Source: Streptomyces sp. NBC_01231
GTDB taxonomy: Bacteria > Actinomycetota > Actinomycetes > Streptomycetales > Streptomycetaceae
Assembly (NCBI GenBank): GCA_035999765.1
Contig: CP108521.1
Coordinates: 7,130,001 to 7,194,000 of the forward strand
Direction of reading: 5' to 3'
DNA: 64,000 nt
Part shown: piece after piece, positions 8,750 through 16,945 of the stretch
Position numbering within the stretch: the first letter of the stretch is position 1
Layout of the letters: every line of letters begins with the position of its first letter
Program-made: the position numbers and the translations under genes
Notes under the pieces: model-generated
Database searches by the model: none
Told to the model about the DNA's origin: nothing
The model's input: only the letters and a program-made list of their open reading frames with translations

Positions 8750-9379
8750 GTGAACAAGGCGCAGCTCGTAGAAGCGATTGCCGACAAGGTGGGCGGCCGC
8801 CAGCAGGCCGCCGACGCCGTCGACGCGGTCCTGGACGCCATCGTCCGCGCGACCGTAGCGGGTGACCGGGTCTCGGTCACCGGGTTCGGTTCGTTCGAGA
8901 AGGTCGACCGTCCGGCCCGTTACGCCCGCAACCCCCAGACGGGCGAGCGGGTTCGGGTCAAGAAGACCTCAGTGCCGCGCTTCCGCGCGGGCCAGGGCTT
9001 CAAGGACCTGGTGAGCGGCTCGAAGAAGCTCCCGAAGAACGACGTCGCCGTCAAGAAGGCGCCCAAGGGCAGCCTGACCGGCGGGGCTTCCGCGACCGTC
9101 AAGAAGGCCGCGGCCAAGAGGGCCACGACCAAGGCGGCCGCCGCGAAGAAGACGACCGCGAAGAAGACGACCGCCAAGAAGACCACGGCCACCGCGAAGA
9201 AGACGACGGCCAAGAAGGCGCCCGCCAAGAAGACCACGGCGACCGCCAAGTCCACCGCCGCGAAGAAGACCACCGCGAAGAAGGCGACGGCCAAGAAGGC
9301 CCCGGCGAAGAAGGCCCCCGCCAAGAAGTCGACGGCTCGCACGACCACCGCCAAGAAGGCCACCGCCCGCAAGAGGTAG
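8750..9379 (+). CDS. hupS: HU-family nucleoid protein with histone-like tail (HupS)
   Basis: 209-aa DNA-binding protein. Residues 1-90 form a complete HU fold ([16 protein letters not shown], then [22 protein letters not shown] with the DNA-intercalating arm). Residues about 100-209 are a disordered tail of repeated KKTTAKK/KKAPAKK units, like eukaryotic histone H1. This two-part layout is that of Streptomyces HupS, a sporulation-associated nucleoid protein that compacts and protects spore DNA. GTG at 8750 follows GAAGGGGAAG. The tail DNA is internally repetitive (AAGAAG/ACGACC units), so its length is likely to vary between strains. Confidence 0.95.
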   Translation: MNKAQLVEAIADKVGGRQQAADAVDAVLDAIVRATVAGDRVSVTGFGSFEKVDRPARYARNPQTGERVRVKKTSVPRFRAGQGFKDLVSGSKKLPKNDVAVKKAPKGSLTGGASATVKKAAAKRATTKAAAAKKTTAKKTTAKKTTATAKKTTAKKAPAKKTTATAKSTAAKKTTAKKATAKKAPAKKAPAKKSTARTTTAKKATARKR

Positions 9380-9401
9380 GGGCACAGGGGCACTCACGCG
9401 C

Positions 9402-9431
9402 CGGGCCGGACTCCGTACGGAGCCCGGCCCG
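9402..9431. terminator. Bidirectional terminator between hupS and the fbiD pair
   Basis: GC-rich hairpin around the palindrome CTCCGTACGGAG (9411-9422), extended by GGGCCGG/CCGGCCC with one A-C mismatch. It lies between convergent hupS and the 67-aa gene and can serve both. Confidence 0.65.
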
Positions 9432-9492
9432 CGGCGTGTTCGGGGACGCCCGGACAGGGCTCACGGATTTCCGGGCGGCTTCGCTTTCGGCT

Positions 9493-9696
9493 TCAGAACG
9501 TCTGCAGCGTCACGAGCGTGATCCGGCGGCCCTCGCTCTCGCCCTCCGTCTCGATGCGCACCCGCTGTCCGGGCCGCAGCAGCCTCAGCCCGCCCGCGTC
9601 GAACGCCGGCGCGTCGAAGGGCAACGGGGTGCCGTCGTCGAGCAACACCTGTCCGCTGCGGCTTTCGGGGTCGTACGTATATGCGGTGGCCTGCAT
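9493..9696 (-). CDS. Small beta-barrel-like protein (67 aa), downstream of fbiD
   Basis: 67-aa protein (MQATAYTYDPESRSGQVLLD, then RPGQRVRIETEGESEGRRIT) with the alternating pattern of a small OB-fold/cold-shock-like beta barrel. It lacks the RNP1/RNP2 aromatic motifs of true CspA proteins, so RNA binding is only a possibility. It is 9 nt downstream of fbiD and presumably cotranscribed. ATG at 9694-9696 (minus). Confidence 0.75.
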   Translation of the reverse strand: MQATAYTYDPESRSGQVLLDDGTPLPFDAPAFDAGGLRLLRPGQRVRIETEGESEGRRITLVTLQTF

Positions 9697-9705
9697 GACG
9701 GCAGC

Positions 9706-10344
9706 CTACTGCCCGGGGATCAACAGCCGCGCTGCCTGAGCCGCCGTGCGGGGGCCGACCCCCAGGGCCAAGGCGGCGCGCAGATCGGCGCCGGTGTCCA
9801 CGTCCTGCCGTACGGAATCCACCGTGTCGAGAACGAGTTCCTCGGCTCCGGAGGCGCGATGGCGGGCTCGGGAATCCGTACCGAAGGCGGGCTGCAATTC
9901 CACGCCTTCCCGGGCGGTCAGCAGAGTGGTACCGATTGCGGCGGCGTCCGGGAGGAAAGCGCGGGGGAATTCCGTTGCCGCGTCCAGAACCCGGGCCAAT
10001 TCCAGGGGACGCAACGCCGGCAGATCCGCGTTGAGGGCCGCCACGGCGCTTTCGGGGCGTGTGGCGCGTACGACGGCCGCCGCGTGCGCCAGAGCCGCGT
10101 TCAGACCGCCGTGCGGCTCGTCGGAGACGATGCGGGCACCCAGCGCGCCCAGCTCACGGCCTGCCAGGGGGTCGTCCGTGACGACTGCCACATCCTTCAC
10201 CGCCGGGCAGGCCAGCGCGGCCGCGACGGTGTCCTGGGCGAAGGCGAGGGCCAGCCCTGGGCGCAGCCCGTCGGCGGCGGTGTCCGAGAGCCTGCTCTTG
10301 GCCCGCGCCAGGGGTTTAACGGGTATGACCAACGTCCACTGCAC
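9706..10344 (-). CDS. fbiD: Phosphoenolpyruvate/2-phospholactate guanylyltransferase
   Basis: 212-aa CofC/FbiD-type nucleotidyltransferase that activates phosphoenolpyruvate (in actinobacteria) with GTP to start coenzyme F420 side-chain assembly. The N-terminus WTLVIPVKPLARAKSRL is the family signature, and the acidic AALNADLPAL segment supplies metal ligands. GTG start at 10342-10344 (minus). It shares a short upstream region with the divergent acyltransferase gene at 10498. Known elsewhere as cofC. Confidence 0.88.
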   Translation of the reverse strand: MQWTLVIPVKPLARAKSRLSDTAADGLRPGLALAFAQDTVAAALACPAVKDVAVVTDDPLAGRELGALGARIVSDEPHGGLNAALAHAAAVVRATRPESAVAALNADLPALRPLELARVLDAATEFPRAFLPDAAAIGTTLLTAREGVELQPAFGTDSRARHRASGAEELVLDTVDSVRQDVDTGADLRAALALGVGPRTAAQAARLLIPGQ

Positions 10345-10497
10345 GCGTGTTCCGTCCCTCTCTTGTAGCCGCCATTGTTACTCAGCCGTCACCGGTGCAT
10401 CTGGCGGTGGCGGAGTCGGGGCGTACGGTGTTCTCGACAGACCGGCGGCCTGGGGCGACACTTGTGCGGCCCCCAGGCCCTAGAGGAAGGTGTCCGC

Positions 10498-11322
10498 GTG
10501 ACCCGCCGCAGAATCGGGTTCTGGTACCGCTTCGCAGCGGTCCTCTGCAAACCGCCGCTGGTGGTTCTGATCAAGCGGGACTGGCGCGGAATGGAGCACA
10601 TTCCGGCTGAGGGTGGATTTATCACCGCGGTGAACCACAATTCGCACATCGATCCCTTCGCCTACGCGCACTTTCAGTACAACACGGGCCGTGTTCCGCG
10701 ATTCCTCGCGAAGAGCGGCCTTTTCCGGAAGGGATTCGTGGGGGCCGCGATGCGCGGCACCGGGCAGATCCCCGTCTACCGCGAGAGCACGGACGCGCTC
10801 AGCGCCTTCCGGGCCGCCATCGACGCGGTGGAACGCGGTGAGTGCGTCGCCTTCTACCCCGAGGGCACCCTCACCCGCGACCCGAACGGCTGGCCCATGA
10901 CCGGCAAGACCGGTGCCGCCCGGGTCGCCCTGCAGACCAAGTGCCCGGTGATTCCGGTGGCCCAGTGGGGCGCCAACGAGGTGCTGCCGCCGTACGCCAG
11001 GAAGCCCGATTTCCTGCCGCGCAAGACCCACCGTGTGCTCGCCGGGCCCCCGGTGGATCTTCGGCCCTTCTACGACCGGGAGATGACCCCGGAGCTCCTG
11101 AAGGCGGCGACCGAGGTCATCATGGCCGCCGTCACTCTCCAGCTGGAGGAGATCCGCGGAGAGAAGGCGCCCGCCACTCCCTACGACCCGCGCCATGTGC
11201 GGATCGAGCAGCGGCAAAGGGCCCGGGCGCAGACGCAGCCGCAGACGCAGGCGCAGACCCAGCCGCAGGCGCGGCCGCCGGCGCAGCGGAAGATCGGACA
11301 GGAAGAGGGGCAGGGCACGTGA
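10498..11322 (+). CDS. 1-acyl-glycerol-3-phosphate acyltransferase-like protein (PlsC family)
   Basis: 274-aa membrane-associated acyltransferase. The HX4D catalytic motif is in VNHNSHIDPFAY, and the glycerophosphate-binding FYPEGTLTRD and late VIPVAQWG blocks follow in order. This fits phospholipid (phosphatidic acid) synthesis. The final ~40 residues are a low-complexity Gln/Ala/Arg/Thr/Pro tail made of QTQ(A/P)Q repeats. GTG at 10498 has GAGGAAGG 7 nt upstream. The stop overlaps the gpsA start (GTGA), coupling acylation to supply of glycerol-3-phosphate. Confidence 0.9.
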   Translation: MTRRRIGFWYRFAAVLCKPPLVVLIKRDWRGMEHIPAEGGFITAVNHNSHIDPFAYAHFQYNTGRVPRFLAKSGLFRKGFVGAAMRGTGQIPVYRESTDALSAFRAAIDAVERGECVAFYPEGTLTRDPNGWPMTGKTGAARVALQTKCPVIPVAQWGANEVLPPYARKPDFLPRKTHRVLAGPPVDLRPFYDREMTPELLKAATEVIMAAVTLQLEEIRGEKAPATPYDPRHVRIEQRQRARAQTQPQTQAQTQPQARPPAQRKIGQEEGQGT

Positions 11323-12329
11323 GCAAGCCGGTCAAGGCGACCGTCTTCGGCACCGGATCGTGGGGCACCGCCTTCGGCATGGTCCTCGCCGACGCGGGCT
11401 GCGAGGTGACCTTGTGGGGCCGGCGTGCCGACCTCGCGGAAGCGGTCAACTCCACGCGTACGAACCCCGACTACCTCCCCGGCGTCCAACTCCCCGAGAA
11501 CCTGCGGGCGACCGCGGACGCGGCCGAGGCCGCGCGGGACGCCGACCTCACCGTGCTCGCGATCCCCTCCCAGACGCTGCGTGCCAACCTCGCCGAGTGG
11601 ACACCGCTGCTCGCGCCGGACACGGTCCTCGTGTCGCTGATGAAGGGCGTCGAACTCGGTTCCGCCATGCGGATGAGCGAGGTCGTCGAGGACGTCGCCA
11701 AGGTGGGCCCGAGCCGCGTCGCGGTGGTCACAGGGCCCAACCTGGCCCGGGAGATCGCCGCGAGGATGCCTGCCGCGGCCGTGGTCGCGTGCACCGACGA
11801 GGGCGTCGCCCAGCGGCTCCAGGCCGCCTGCCACACGCCGTACTTCCGCCCGTACACCAACACCGACGTGGTGGGCTGCGAACTCGGCGGCGCGGTCAAG
11901 AACGTCATCGGGCTGGCCGTCGGCATCGTGGACGGCATGGGCCTCGGTGACAACGCCAAGGGTTCGCTGATCACGCGCGGGCTGGCGGAGACGACCCGGC
12001 TGGGTCTGGCGATGGGCGCCGACCCGCTGACGTTCTCCGGACTCGCGGGGCTCGGCGACCTGGTGGCGACCTGTTCCTCGCCGCTGTCGCGCAACCACAC
12101 CTTCGGCACCAACCTCGGCAGGGGCATGACCCTCCAGGAGACCATCGCGGTCACCAGGCAGACCGCCGAGGGCGTCAAGTCCTGTGAGTCGGTGCTGGAT
12201 CTGGCCCGTCGGCACGGTGTCGACATGCCCATCACCGAGACGGTCGTGGGAATCGTCCACGAGGGCAAGCCTCCCGTGGTCGCTCTCAAGGAGCTGATGT
12301 CGCGCAGCGCGAAGCCGGAACGACGCTGA
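11319..12329 (+). CDS. gpsA: Glycerol-3-phosphate dehydrogenase [NAD(P)+]
   Basis: 336-aa enzyme that reduces dihydroxyacetone phosphate to sn-glycerol-3-phosphate for phospholipid synthesis. The N-terminal Rossmann motif is FGTGSWGTAFG. The catalytic lysine lies in GGAVKNVIGLAVG, and GLAGLGDLVATCSS is the C-terminal signature. The GTG start overlaps the acyltransferase stop by 4 nt (GTGA). ddlA follows after about 60 bp. All key residues are present. Confidence 0.96.
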   Translation: MSKPVKATVFGTGSWGTAFGMVLADAGCEVTLWGRRADLAEAVNSTRTNPDYLPGVQLPENLRATADAAEAARDADLTVLAIPSQTLRANLAEWTPLLAPDTVLVSLMKGVELGSAMRMSEVVEDVAKVGPSRVAVVTGPNLAREIAARMPAAAVVACTDEGVAQRLQAACHTPYFRPYTNTDVVGCELGGAVKNVIGLAVGIVDGMGLGDNAKGSLITRGLAETTRLGLAMGADPLTFSGLAGLGDLVATCSSPLSRNHTFGTNLGRGMTLQETIAVTRQTAEGVKSCESVLDLARRHGVDMPITETVVGIVHEGKPPVVALKELMSRSAKPERR

Positions 12330-12388
12330 GCGAACCCCCGGGGCGGTCGCTGTCTCGGGGCCCTACCACCGGGTACCCTCAACGCGAT

Positions 12389-13564
12389 ATGAGCACCGAG
12401 AACCTCCCCCAGAACCCTGAGCAGTCGTCTCGCAAGCCGCGCGTGGCCGTCGTGTTCGGCGGGCGCAGTTCCGAACACGGGATCTCCACGGTCACCGCCG
12501 GCGCCGTCCTGAGGGCCATCGACCGGACCAAGTACGACGTCCTGCCGATCGGCATCACCCGGGAGGGTAGGTGGGTGCTCACCGCCGACGAACCGGAGCG
12601 CATGGCGATCACCGAGCGTCGTACGCCCGATGTCGAGGGGCTCGCCGATTCGAGCGAGGGCGGCGTGGTGCTCCCGGTCGACCCCGCGAACCGCGAAGTC
12701 GTCTACAGCGAGCCCGGATCGGTGCCCAAGGCGCTCGGCGAGGTCGACGTGGTCTTCCCGGTGCTGCACGGCCCGTACGGCGAGGACGGCACCCTCCAGG
12801 GCCTCCTGGAGCTCTCCGGGGTGCCGTACGTGGGTTCGGGTGTACTCGCCTCGGCCGTCGGCCAGGACAAGGAGTACATGAAGCGGGTGTTCATCTCCTT
12901 CGGGCTCCGGGTGGGCCCGTACGTGGTGATCCGGCCGCGCGAGTGGGAGCAGTCCGCCCCGGACGGGGACAAGGGTGCCGCCGCCCGCAAGAAGATCATC
13001 GACTTCGCCGGCGAGCACGGCTGGCCGCTGTTCGTGAAGCCCGCGCGCGCGGGCTCGTCGATCGGCATCACCAAGGTCGATGACCTGGCGGGCCTCGACG
13101 AGGCGATCGCCGAGGCACAGCGGCACGACCCGAAGATCCTCGTTGAGGCGGCGCTGCGCGGCCGCGAGATCGAGTGCGGGGTGTTGGAGTTCGAGGACGG
13201 CCCGCGTGCCTCCGTCCCCGCGGAGATCCCGTCGCCGGACACACACGCCTACTACGACTTCGAGGCGAAGTACATCGACTCGACGCCCGGCCTCGTCCCC
13301 GCGCCGCTGACGCCCGAGGAGACGGTCCGGGTGCAGCGGCTCGCGGTGGAGGCCTTCGAGGCGGCCTCCTGCGAGGGCCTCGTCCGCGCGGACTTCTTCC
13401 TTACGGAGGACGGCGAGTTCGTGATCAACGAGATCAACACGATGCCCGGCTTCACGCCGATCTCGATGTACCCCAAGATGTGGCAGGCCACCGGCATCGA
13501 GTACGGCGAGCTGGTGGACCGGTTGATCCAGGCGGCGCTGCGTCGTTCGACGGGCCTGCGCTGA
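12389..13564 (+). CDS. ddlA: D-alanine--D-alanine ligase
   Basis: 391-aa ATP-grasp ligase making D-Ala-D-Ala for peptidoglycan. It opens with VAVVFGGRSSEHGIS; HGPYGEDGTLQG and the C-terminal NEINTMPGFTPISMYP (metal and substrate loop) are intact. The ATG at 12389 has no Shine-Dalgarno sequence, and a TACCCT hexamer ends about 9 nt upstream, so a leaderless message is plausible. It follows gpsA on the same strand and converges with the DUF3515 gene. Confidence 0.95.
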   Translation: MSTENLPQNPEQSSRKPRVAVVFGGRSSEHGISTVTAGAVLRAIDRTKYDVLPIGITREGRWVLTADEPERMAITERRTPDVEGLADSSEGGVVLPVDPANREVVYSEPGSVPKALGEVDVVFPVLHGPYGEDGTLQGLLELSGVPYVGSGVLASAVGQDKEYMKRVFISFGLRVGPYVVIRPREWEQSAPDGDKGAAARKKIIDFAGEHGWPLFVKPARAGSSIGITKVDDLAGLDEAIAEAQRHDPKILVEAALRGREIECGVLEFEDGPRASVPAEIPSPDTHAYYDFEAKYIDSTPGLVPAPLTPEETVRVQRLAVEAFEAASCEGLVRADFFLTEDGEFVINEINTMPGFTPISMYPKMWQATGIEYGELVDRLIQAALRRSTGLR

Positions 13565-13628
13565 CGCCTTCCGCGACCGGCGGAGCATCCGGGAGTTTCC
13601 AGGAGTGTCTTCCAGGAGGCCGCAGTGT

Positions 13629-14138
13629 CTAGTCGGCGATCCCCTCGGGGATCGCCTTCTTGACGGCCGGCGCCAGATCGATCAGCACCCCGGAGGTGTC
13701 CGGTCCCTTCGGCACCGTCACCTCGACGTAGACGCTGCGGTTGGCGGTGGTGAAGCGGTTCCCCCCGTCGTCCCGCTTCTCCATCAGCCAGTCGACGCCG
13801 TTCACGCCACCGGCGACCGCGTCCGGGTCGGCTCCCTCCGCCACCTTGGGGTCGATCATCTTCGGCGGCTGCCGGACACCGCAGCGCAGTATGATCGCCG
13901 GGCCTCCCCAGCCCGCGGTCAGTGCGGAGGCCGGATCGGGGTCGTGGCGGCTCTCACCGTCCACTTTCGACGGCAGTACCTTGTCCAGGTTCCGGCACAG
14001 CTTCGTGACCTTCGCACTCGGACTGGGAACCGCCGCCGAAGCGGTGTCGTCTGCTGTGGAGCAGCCCGCGACCGTGATCAGCACGGCGATCGCGGGCGGC
14101 CCGATGGCAATGCGGCGCCGGTGACGGAAGAAGTTCAC
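13629..14138 (-). CDS. DUF3515 lipoprotein
   Basis: 169-aa predicted lipoprotein. It has a basic N-terminus (MNFFRHRRR), a hydrophobic segment and a lipobox VAGC around residues 23-26, then a secreted domain with LCRNLDKVLPSKVDG and VYVEVTVPKG typical of the actinobacterial DUF3515 family. Function is unknown; it sits at the membrane outer face. Gene order ddlA-DUF3515-AsnC-thiL is common in this phylum. GTG start at 14136-14138 (minus). It is transcribed after the AsnC-like gene with a 20-bp gap. Confidence 0.85.
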   Translation of the reverse strand: MNFFRHRRRIAIGPPAIAVLITVAGCSTADDTASAAVPSPSAKVTKLCRNLDKVLPSKVDGESRHDPDPASALTAGWGGPAIILRCGVRQPPKMIDPKVAEGADPDAVAGGVNGVDWLMEKRDDGGNRFTTANRSVYVEVTVPKGPDTSGVLIDLAPAVKKAIPEGIAD

Positions 14139-14158
14139 CGGTCAAGGGTAGACGGGGG

Positions 14159-14392
14159 CTACAGATGGACGACCGGACAGGTCAGGGTGCGGGTGATGCC
14201 GTCCACTTGCTGGACCTTCGCGACCACCATGCGGCCGAGATCGTCCACTGTGTCGGACTGGGCGCGCACGATGACGTCGTACGGTCCTGTCACGTCCTCG
14301 GCCTGGATGACTCCAGGGAGTTTGCTGATCGTCTCTGCGACGGTCGACGCTTTGCCGACCTCCGTCTGGATCAGGATGTACGCCTGTACCAC
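14159..14392 (-). CDS. Lrp/AsnC ligand-binding (RAM) domain protein
   Basis: 77-aa stand-alone regulator-of-amino-acid-metabolism domain (VVQAYILIQTEVGKASTV, then GPYDVIVRAQSDTVDDLG) without the usual DNA-binding helix-turn-helix. Such proteins oligomerise and may bind amino acids or modulate full-length Lrp proteins. The GTG start at 14390-14392 (minus) follows GGAGG with ideal spacing. It is immediately upstream of the DUF3515 gene and divergent from thiL. Function beyond the fold is unknown. Confidence 0.9.
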   Translation of the reverse strand: MVQAYILIQTEVGKASTVAETISKLPGVIQAEDVTGPYDVIVRAQSDTVDDLGRMVVAKVQQVDGITRTLTCPVVHL

Positions 14393-14598
14393 GGAACCTC
14401 CAGGGCGGCCACGAGGATCATGTGGGGAAAAGGAACGCCACGGTATCGCGTCGCAGCTCGCCACGGGGAGACCCGCGGGGACCAGGACGCCCGCGCCGGG
14501 GCACGGGCAGGACAGAAGTTGACGGTCACCTCGACCGTATCGAGGACACTGGTGACGCGCGAGCGGGCACGGACAGGTACAGAAGGGGCGTAAGGGCA

Positions 14599-15564
14599 AT
14601 GAAGGGCACTGTTGGTGAGCTGGGGGAGTTCGGGCTCATCAGGGAGCTCACCTCCCGTCTGACCACCACCCCGGCGGTCCGGGTCGGCCCCGGCGACGAC
14701 GCCGCGGTGGTCGCCGCGCCGGACCGACGGGTCGTGGCCAGCACCGACATCCTCCTGGAGGGGCGGCACTTCCGCCGCGACTGGTCCACCGCCTACGACG
14801 TGGGCCGCAAGGCGGCCGCGCAGAACCTCGCGGACATCGCCGCCATGGGCGCCGTACCGACCGCGCTGCTGCTCGGCCTGGTCGTCCCCGGCGAACTCCC
14901 GGTGACCTGGGCGAGCGAGCTGATGGACGGCCTGCGCGACGAGTGCCAGGTGGCCGGCGCCTCCGTCGTGGGCGGGGACGTCGTACGCGGTGACACGATC
15001 ATGGTGTCGATCACCGCGCTCGGCGACCTGCGCAACAACGAGCCGGTCACGCGGGGTGGTGCCCAGCCCGGTGACCTCGTCGCGGTGACCGGATGGCTGG
15101 GCTGGTCCGCGGCCGGTTACGCGGTGCTGTCCCGGGGGTTCCGTTCGCCGCGTGCCTTCGTGGAGGCGCACCGGCGGCCCGAGCCGCCGTACCACGCGGG
15201 TCCGGCCGCCGCCGGGCTCGGGGCGACCGCGATGTGCGACGTGAGCGACGGTCTGATCGCGGACCTCGGGCACATCGCCGAGGCCAGCAAGGTCCGTATC
15301 GACATCCGCTCCGGCGCGATCGACATCCCGTCCCAGATGAACGACATCGGGCAGGCCGTCGGCGTCGATGCCATGCAGTGGGTGCTGACCGGGGGAGAGG
15401 ACCACGCGATCGTGGCGACCTTCCCGCCGGATGTGAAGCTGCCGGCCCGCTGGAAGGTGATCGGCGAGGTGCTGAACCCGTCGGCCCTGCCCCAGGTGAC
15501 GGTCGACGGGGCGCCGTGGACCACGAAGGGCGGCTGGGACCACTTCGGGGACATCGAGTCATGA
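14599..15564 (+). CDS. thiL: Thiamine-monophosphate kinase
   Basis: 321-aa kinase converting thiamine phosphate to thiamine diphosphate with ATP. It shows the N-terminal [10 protein letters not shown], the metal-binding GPGDDAAVV and [12 protein letters not shown], the [14 protein letters not shown] region and the C-terminal [13 protein letters not shown] of the PurM/ThiL fold. ATG at 14599. The stop overlaps the ATG of thiD (ATGA), so the two thiamine genes are coupled. Confidence 0.95.
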   Translation: MKGTVGELGEFGLIRELTSRLTTTPAVRVGPGDDAAVVAAPDRRVVASTDILLEGRHFRRDWSTAYDVGRKAAAQNLADIAAMGAVPTALLLGLVVPGELPVTWASELMDGLRDECQVAGASVVGGDVVRGDTIMVSITALGDLRNNEPVTRGGAQPGDLVAVTGWLGWSAAGYAVLSRGFRSPRAFVEAHRRPEPPYHAGPAAAGLGATAMCDVSDGLIADLGHIAEASKVRIDIRSGAIDIPSQMNDIGQAVGVDAMQWVLTGGEDHAIVATFPPDVKLPARWKVIGEVLNPSALPQVTVDGAPWTTKGGWDHFGDIES

Positions 15565-16361
15565 GCGCGCCGCCGAGGGTGCTGACGGTCGCGGGTTCCG
15601 ACTCCGGGGGCGGAGCCGGGATCCAGGCCGACCTGAAGACCATGCTCGCGCTCGGCGTGCACGGCATGAGTGTCGTCACGGCGGTCACCGCGCAGAACTC
15701 CCTCGGGGTGCAGGGGGCTTGGGAGCTGCCGGTGGAGGCGGTGCGGGCGCAGTACCGCAGCGTCGTGGACGACATCGGCGTCCAGGCGGTGAAGACGGGC
15801 ATGCTCGCCTCGGCCGAACTCGTGGAGGCGGTGGCCGAGTTGGTCGCGGGCACGGATGCCCCCGTCGTCGTCGACCCGGTCGGGGTCTCCAAGCACGGGG
15901 ACCCGTTGCTGGCCGCGTCCGCGCTGGACTCCGTACGGACAAGGCTGCTTCCGGTGGCCACCGTGGCCACCCCGAACCTCGACGAGGTGGCCCAACTCAC
16001 CGGCGTACGGGTCGAGTCGGAGGACCAGCTGCCGCAGGCGGCGGCGGCTGTGCTGGCCTACGGGCCCGCGTGGGTGCTCATCAAGGGCGGTCATCTGACC
16101 GGTGACGCCGTGGACCTGCTCACGGACGGCTCCGAGGAGCACTGGCTGCGCGCGCCGAGACACGACAACCGGCACACGCACGGCACGGGCTGCACCCTCG
16201 CGTCGGCGATCGCGTCGCAGTTGGCGAAGGGGCGGACCGTGCCGGAGGCGGTGGCGGCGGCCAAGGAGTATGTCACCGGAGCGATCGCGGCCGGGTACGC
16301 GCTCGGCGGGGGGATCGGGCCGGTGGACCACGGATGGACCTTCCGGCCTCGGGAAGGGTGA
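15561..16361 (+). CDS. thiD: Hydroxymethylpyrimidine/phosphomethylpyrimidine kinase
   Basis: 266-aa ribokinase-family kinase phosphorylating HMP and HMP-P for thiamine synthesis. The substrate motif is [18 protein letters not shown] and the C-terminal anion hole with catalytic Asp region is [14 protein letters not shown]. It overlaps thiL by 4 nt. It converges with rpmB, whose terminator lies at 16429-16460. Confidence 0.95.
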   Translation: MSAPPRVLTVAGSDSGGGAGIQADLKTMLALGVHGMSVVTAVTAQNSLGVQGAWELPVEAVRAQYRSVVDDIGVQAVKTGMLASAELVEAVAELVAGTDAPVVVDPVGVSKHGDPLLAASALDSVRTRLLPVATVATPNLDEVAQLTGVRVESEDQLPQAAAAVLAYGPAWVLIKGGHLTGDAVDLLTDGSEEHWLRAPRHDNRHTHGTGCTLASAIASQLAKGRTVPEAVAAAKEYVTGAIAAGYALGGGIGPVDHGWTFRPREG

Positions 16362-16428
16362 GCAGGGCCTGGGGCCGGGGCTTGGGGGCCGTCGGGCAGG
16401 TGCTGGCCTTACGAGCGTACGAGCAATG

Positions 16429-16460
16429 CAAAAAGCCGGTCCACACGAGGTGGACCGGCT
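16429..16460 (-). terminator. rpmB rho-independent terminator
   Basis: On the minus strand an 11-bp perfect stem (AGCCGGTCCAC/GTGGACCGGCT at 16434-16444 and 16450-16460) is followed by a T-run (AAAAA on the plus strand at 16430-16434). It is the most canonical intrinsic terminator in the window and also blocks read-through from thiD. Confidence 0.85.
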
Positions 16461-16501
16461 CAGAGCAGCGAACCAGCTGTGGCCGCGCGCTTAGCTGTGC
16501 G

Positions 16502-16687
16502 TCAGCGCGAGACCTTGCCGGCCTTGATGCACGAGGTGCAAGCGTTCACGCGCTTCGGCGTCCCGCTCACCACGGTACGCACACGCTGGATGTTCGGGTT
16601 CCAGCGGCGGGACGTACGGCGGTGCGAGTGCGAGATGTTGTTGCCGAAGCCCGGCCCCTTGCCGCAGACGTCGCAGTTGGCAGCCAC
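16502..16687 (-). CDS. rpmB: 50S ribosomal protein L28 (zinc-binding form)
   Basis: 61-aa ribosomal protein L28, a structural part of the large subunit. It carries cysteine pairs CDVC (near residues 5-8) and CTSC in the C-terminal third, so it is the zinc-containing (C+) paralogue type rather than the zinc-free form that actinomycetes induce through Zur. GTG start at 16685-16687 (minus). It is divergent from the FakA-like gene, a widespread neighbour pair. Confidence 0.95.
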   Translation of the reverse strand: MAANCDVCGKGPGFGNNISHSHRRTSRRWNPNIQRVRTVVSGTPKRVNACTSCIKAGKVSR

Positions 16688-16945
16688 GGGTCACTCCAAA
16701 GACTTCAGATGCACTTACGGTGGATCCCGGGCATGCCGGGATCGAGATCGCAGGATCAGAGATCTGAGTGGCGGTGCCAGGGAGGTGGCCCGATGTGGAT
16801 CGGGCAACCGGAGCAGCATACAACGACTGCGCCAGTGGAACGAAACTACCATGGCTGCTCAGGGCTCCGCTCCAGGCCCTCTTCCGGTGGACACCGTCCC
16901 GAGGTCTACGCTGCGTCCCACGTCCGGAAGCTCAAGGAGGCGTAG

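Noticed and set aside
8969..9397. Antisense Gly/Leu-rich frame opposite the hupS tail
   Set aside because: Produced by the reverse complement of the repetitive Lys/Ala/Thr codons.
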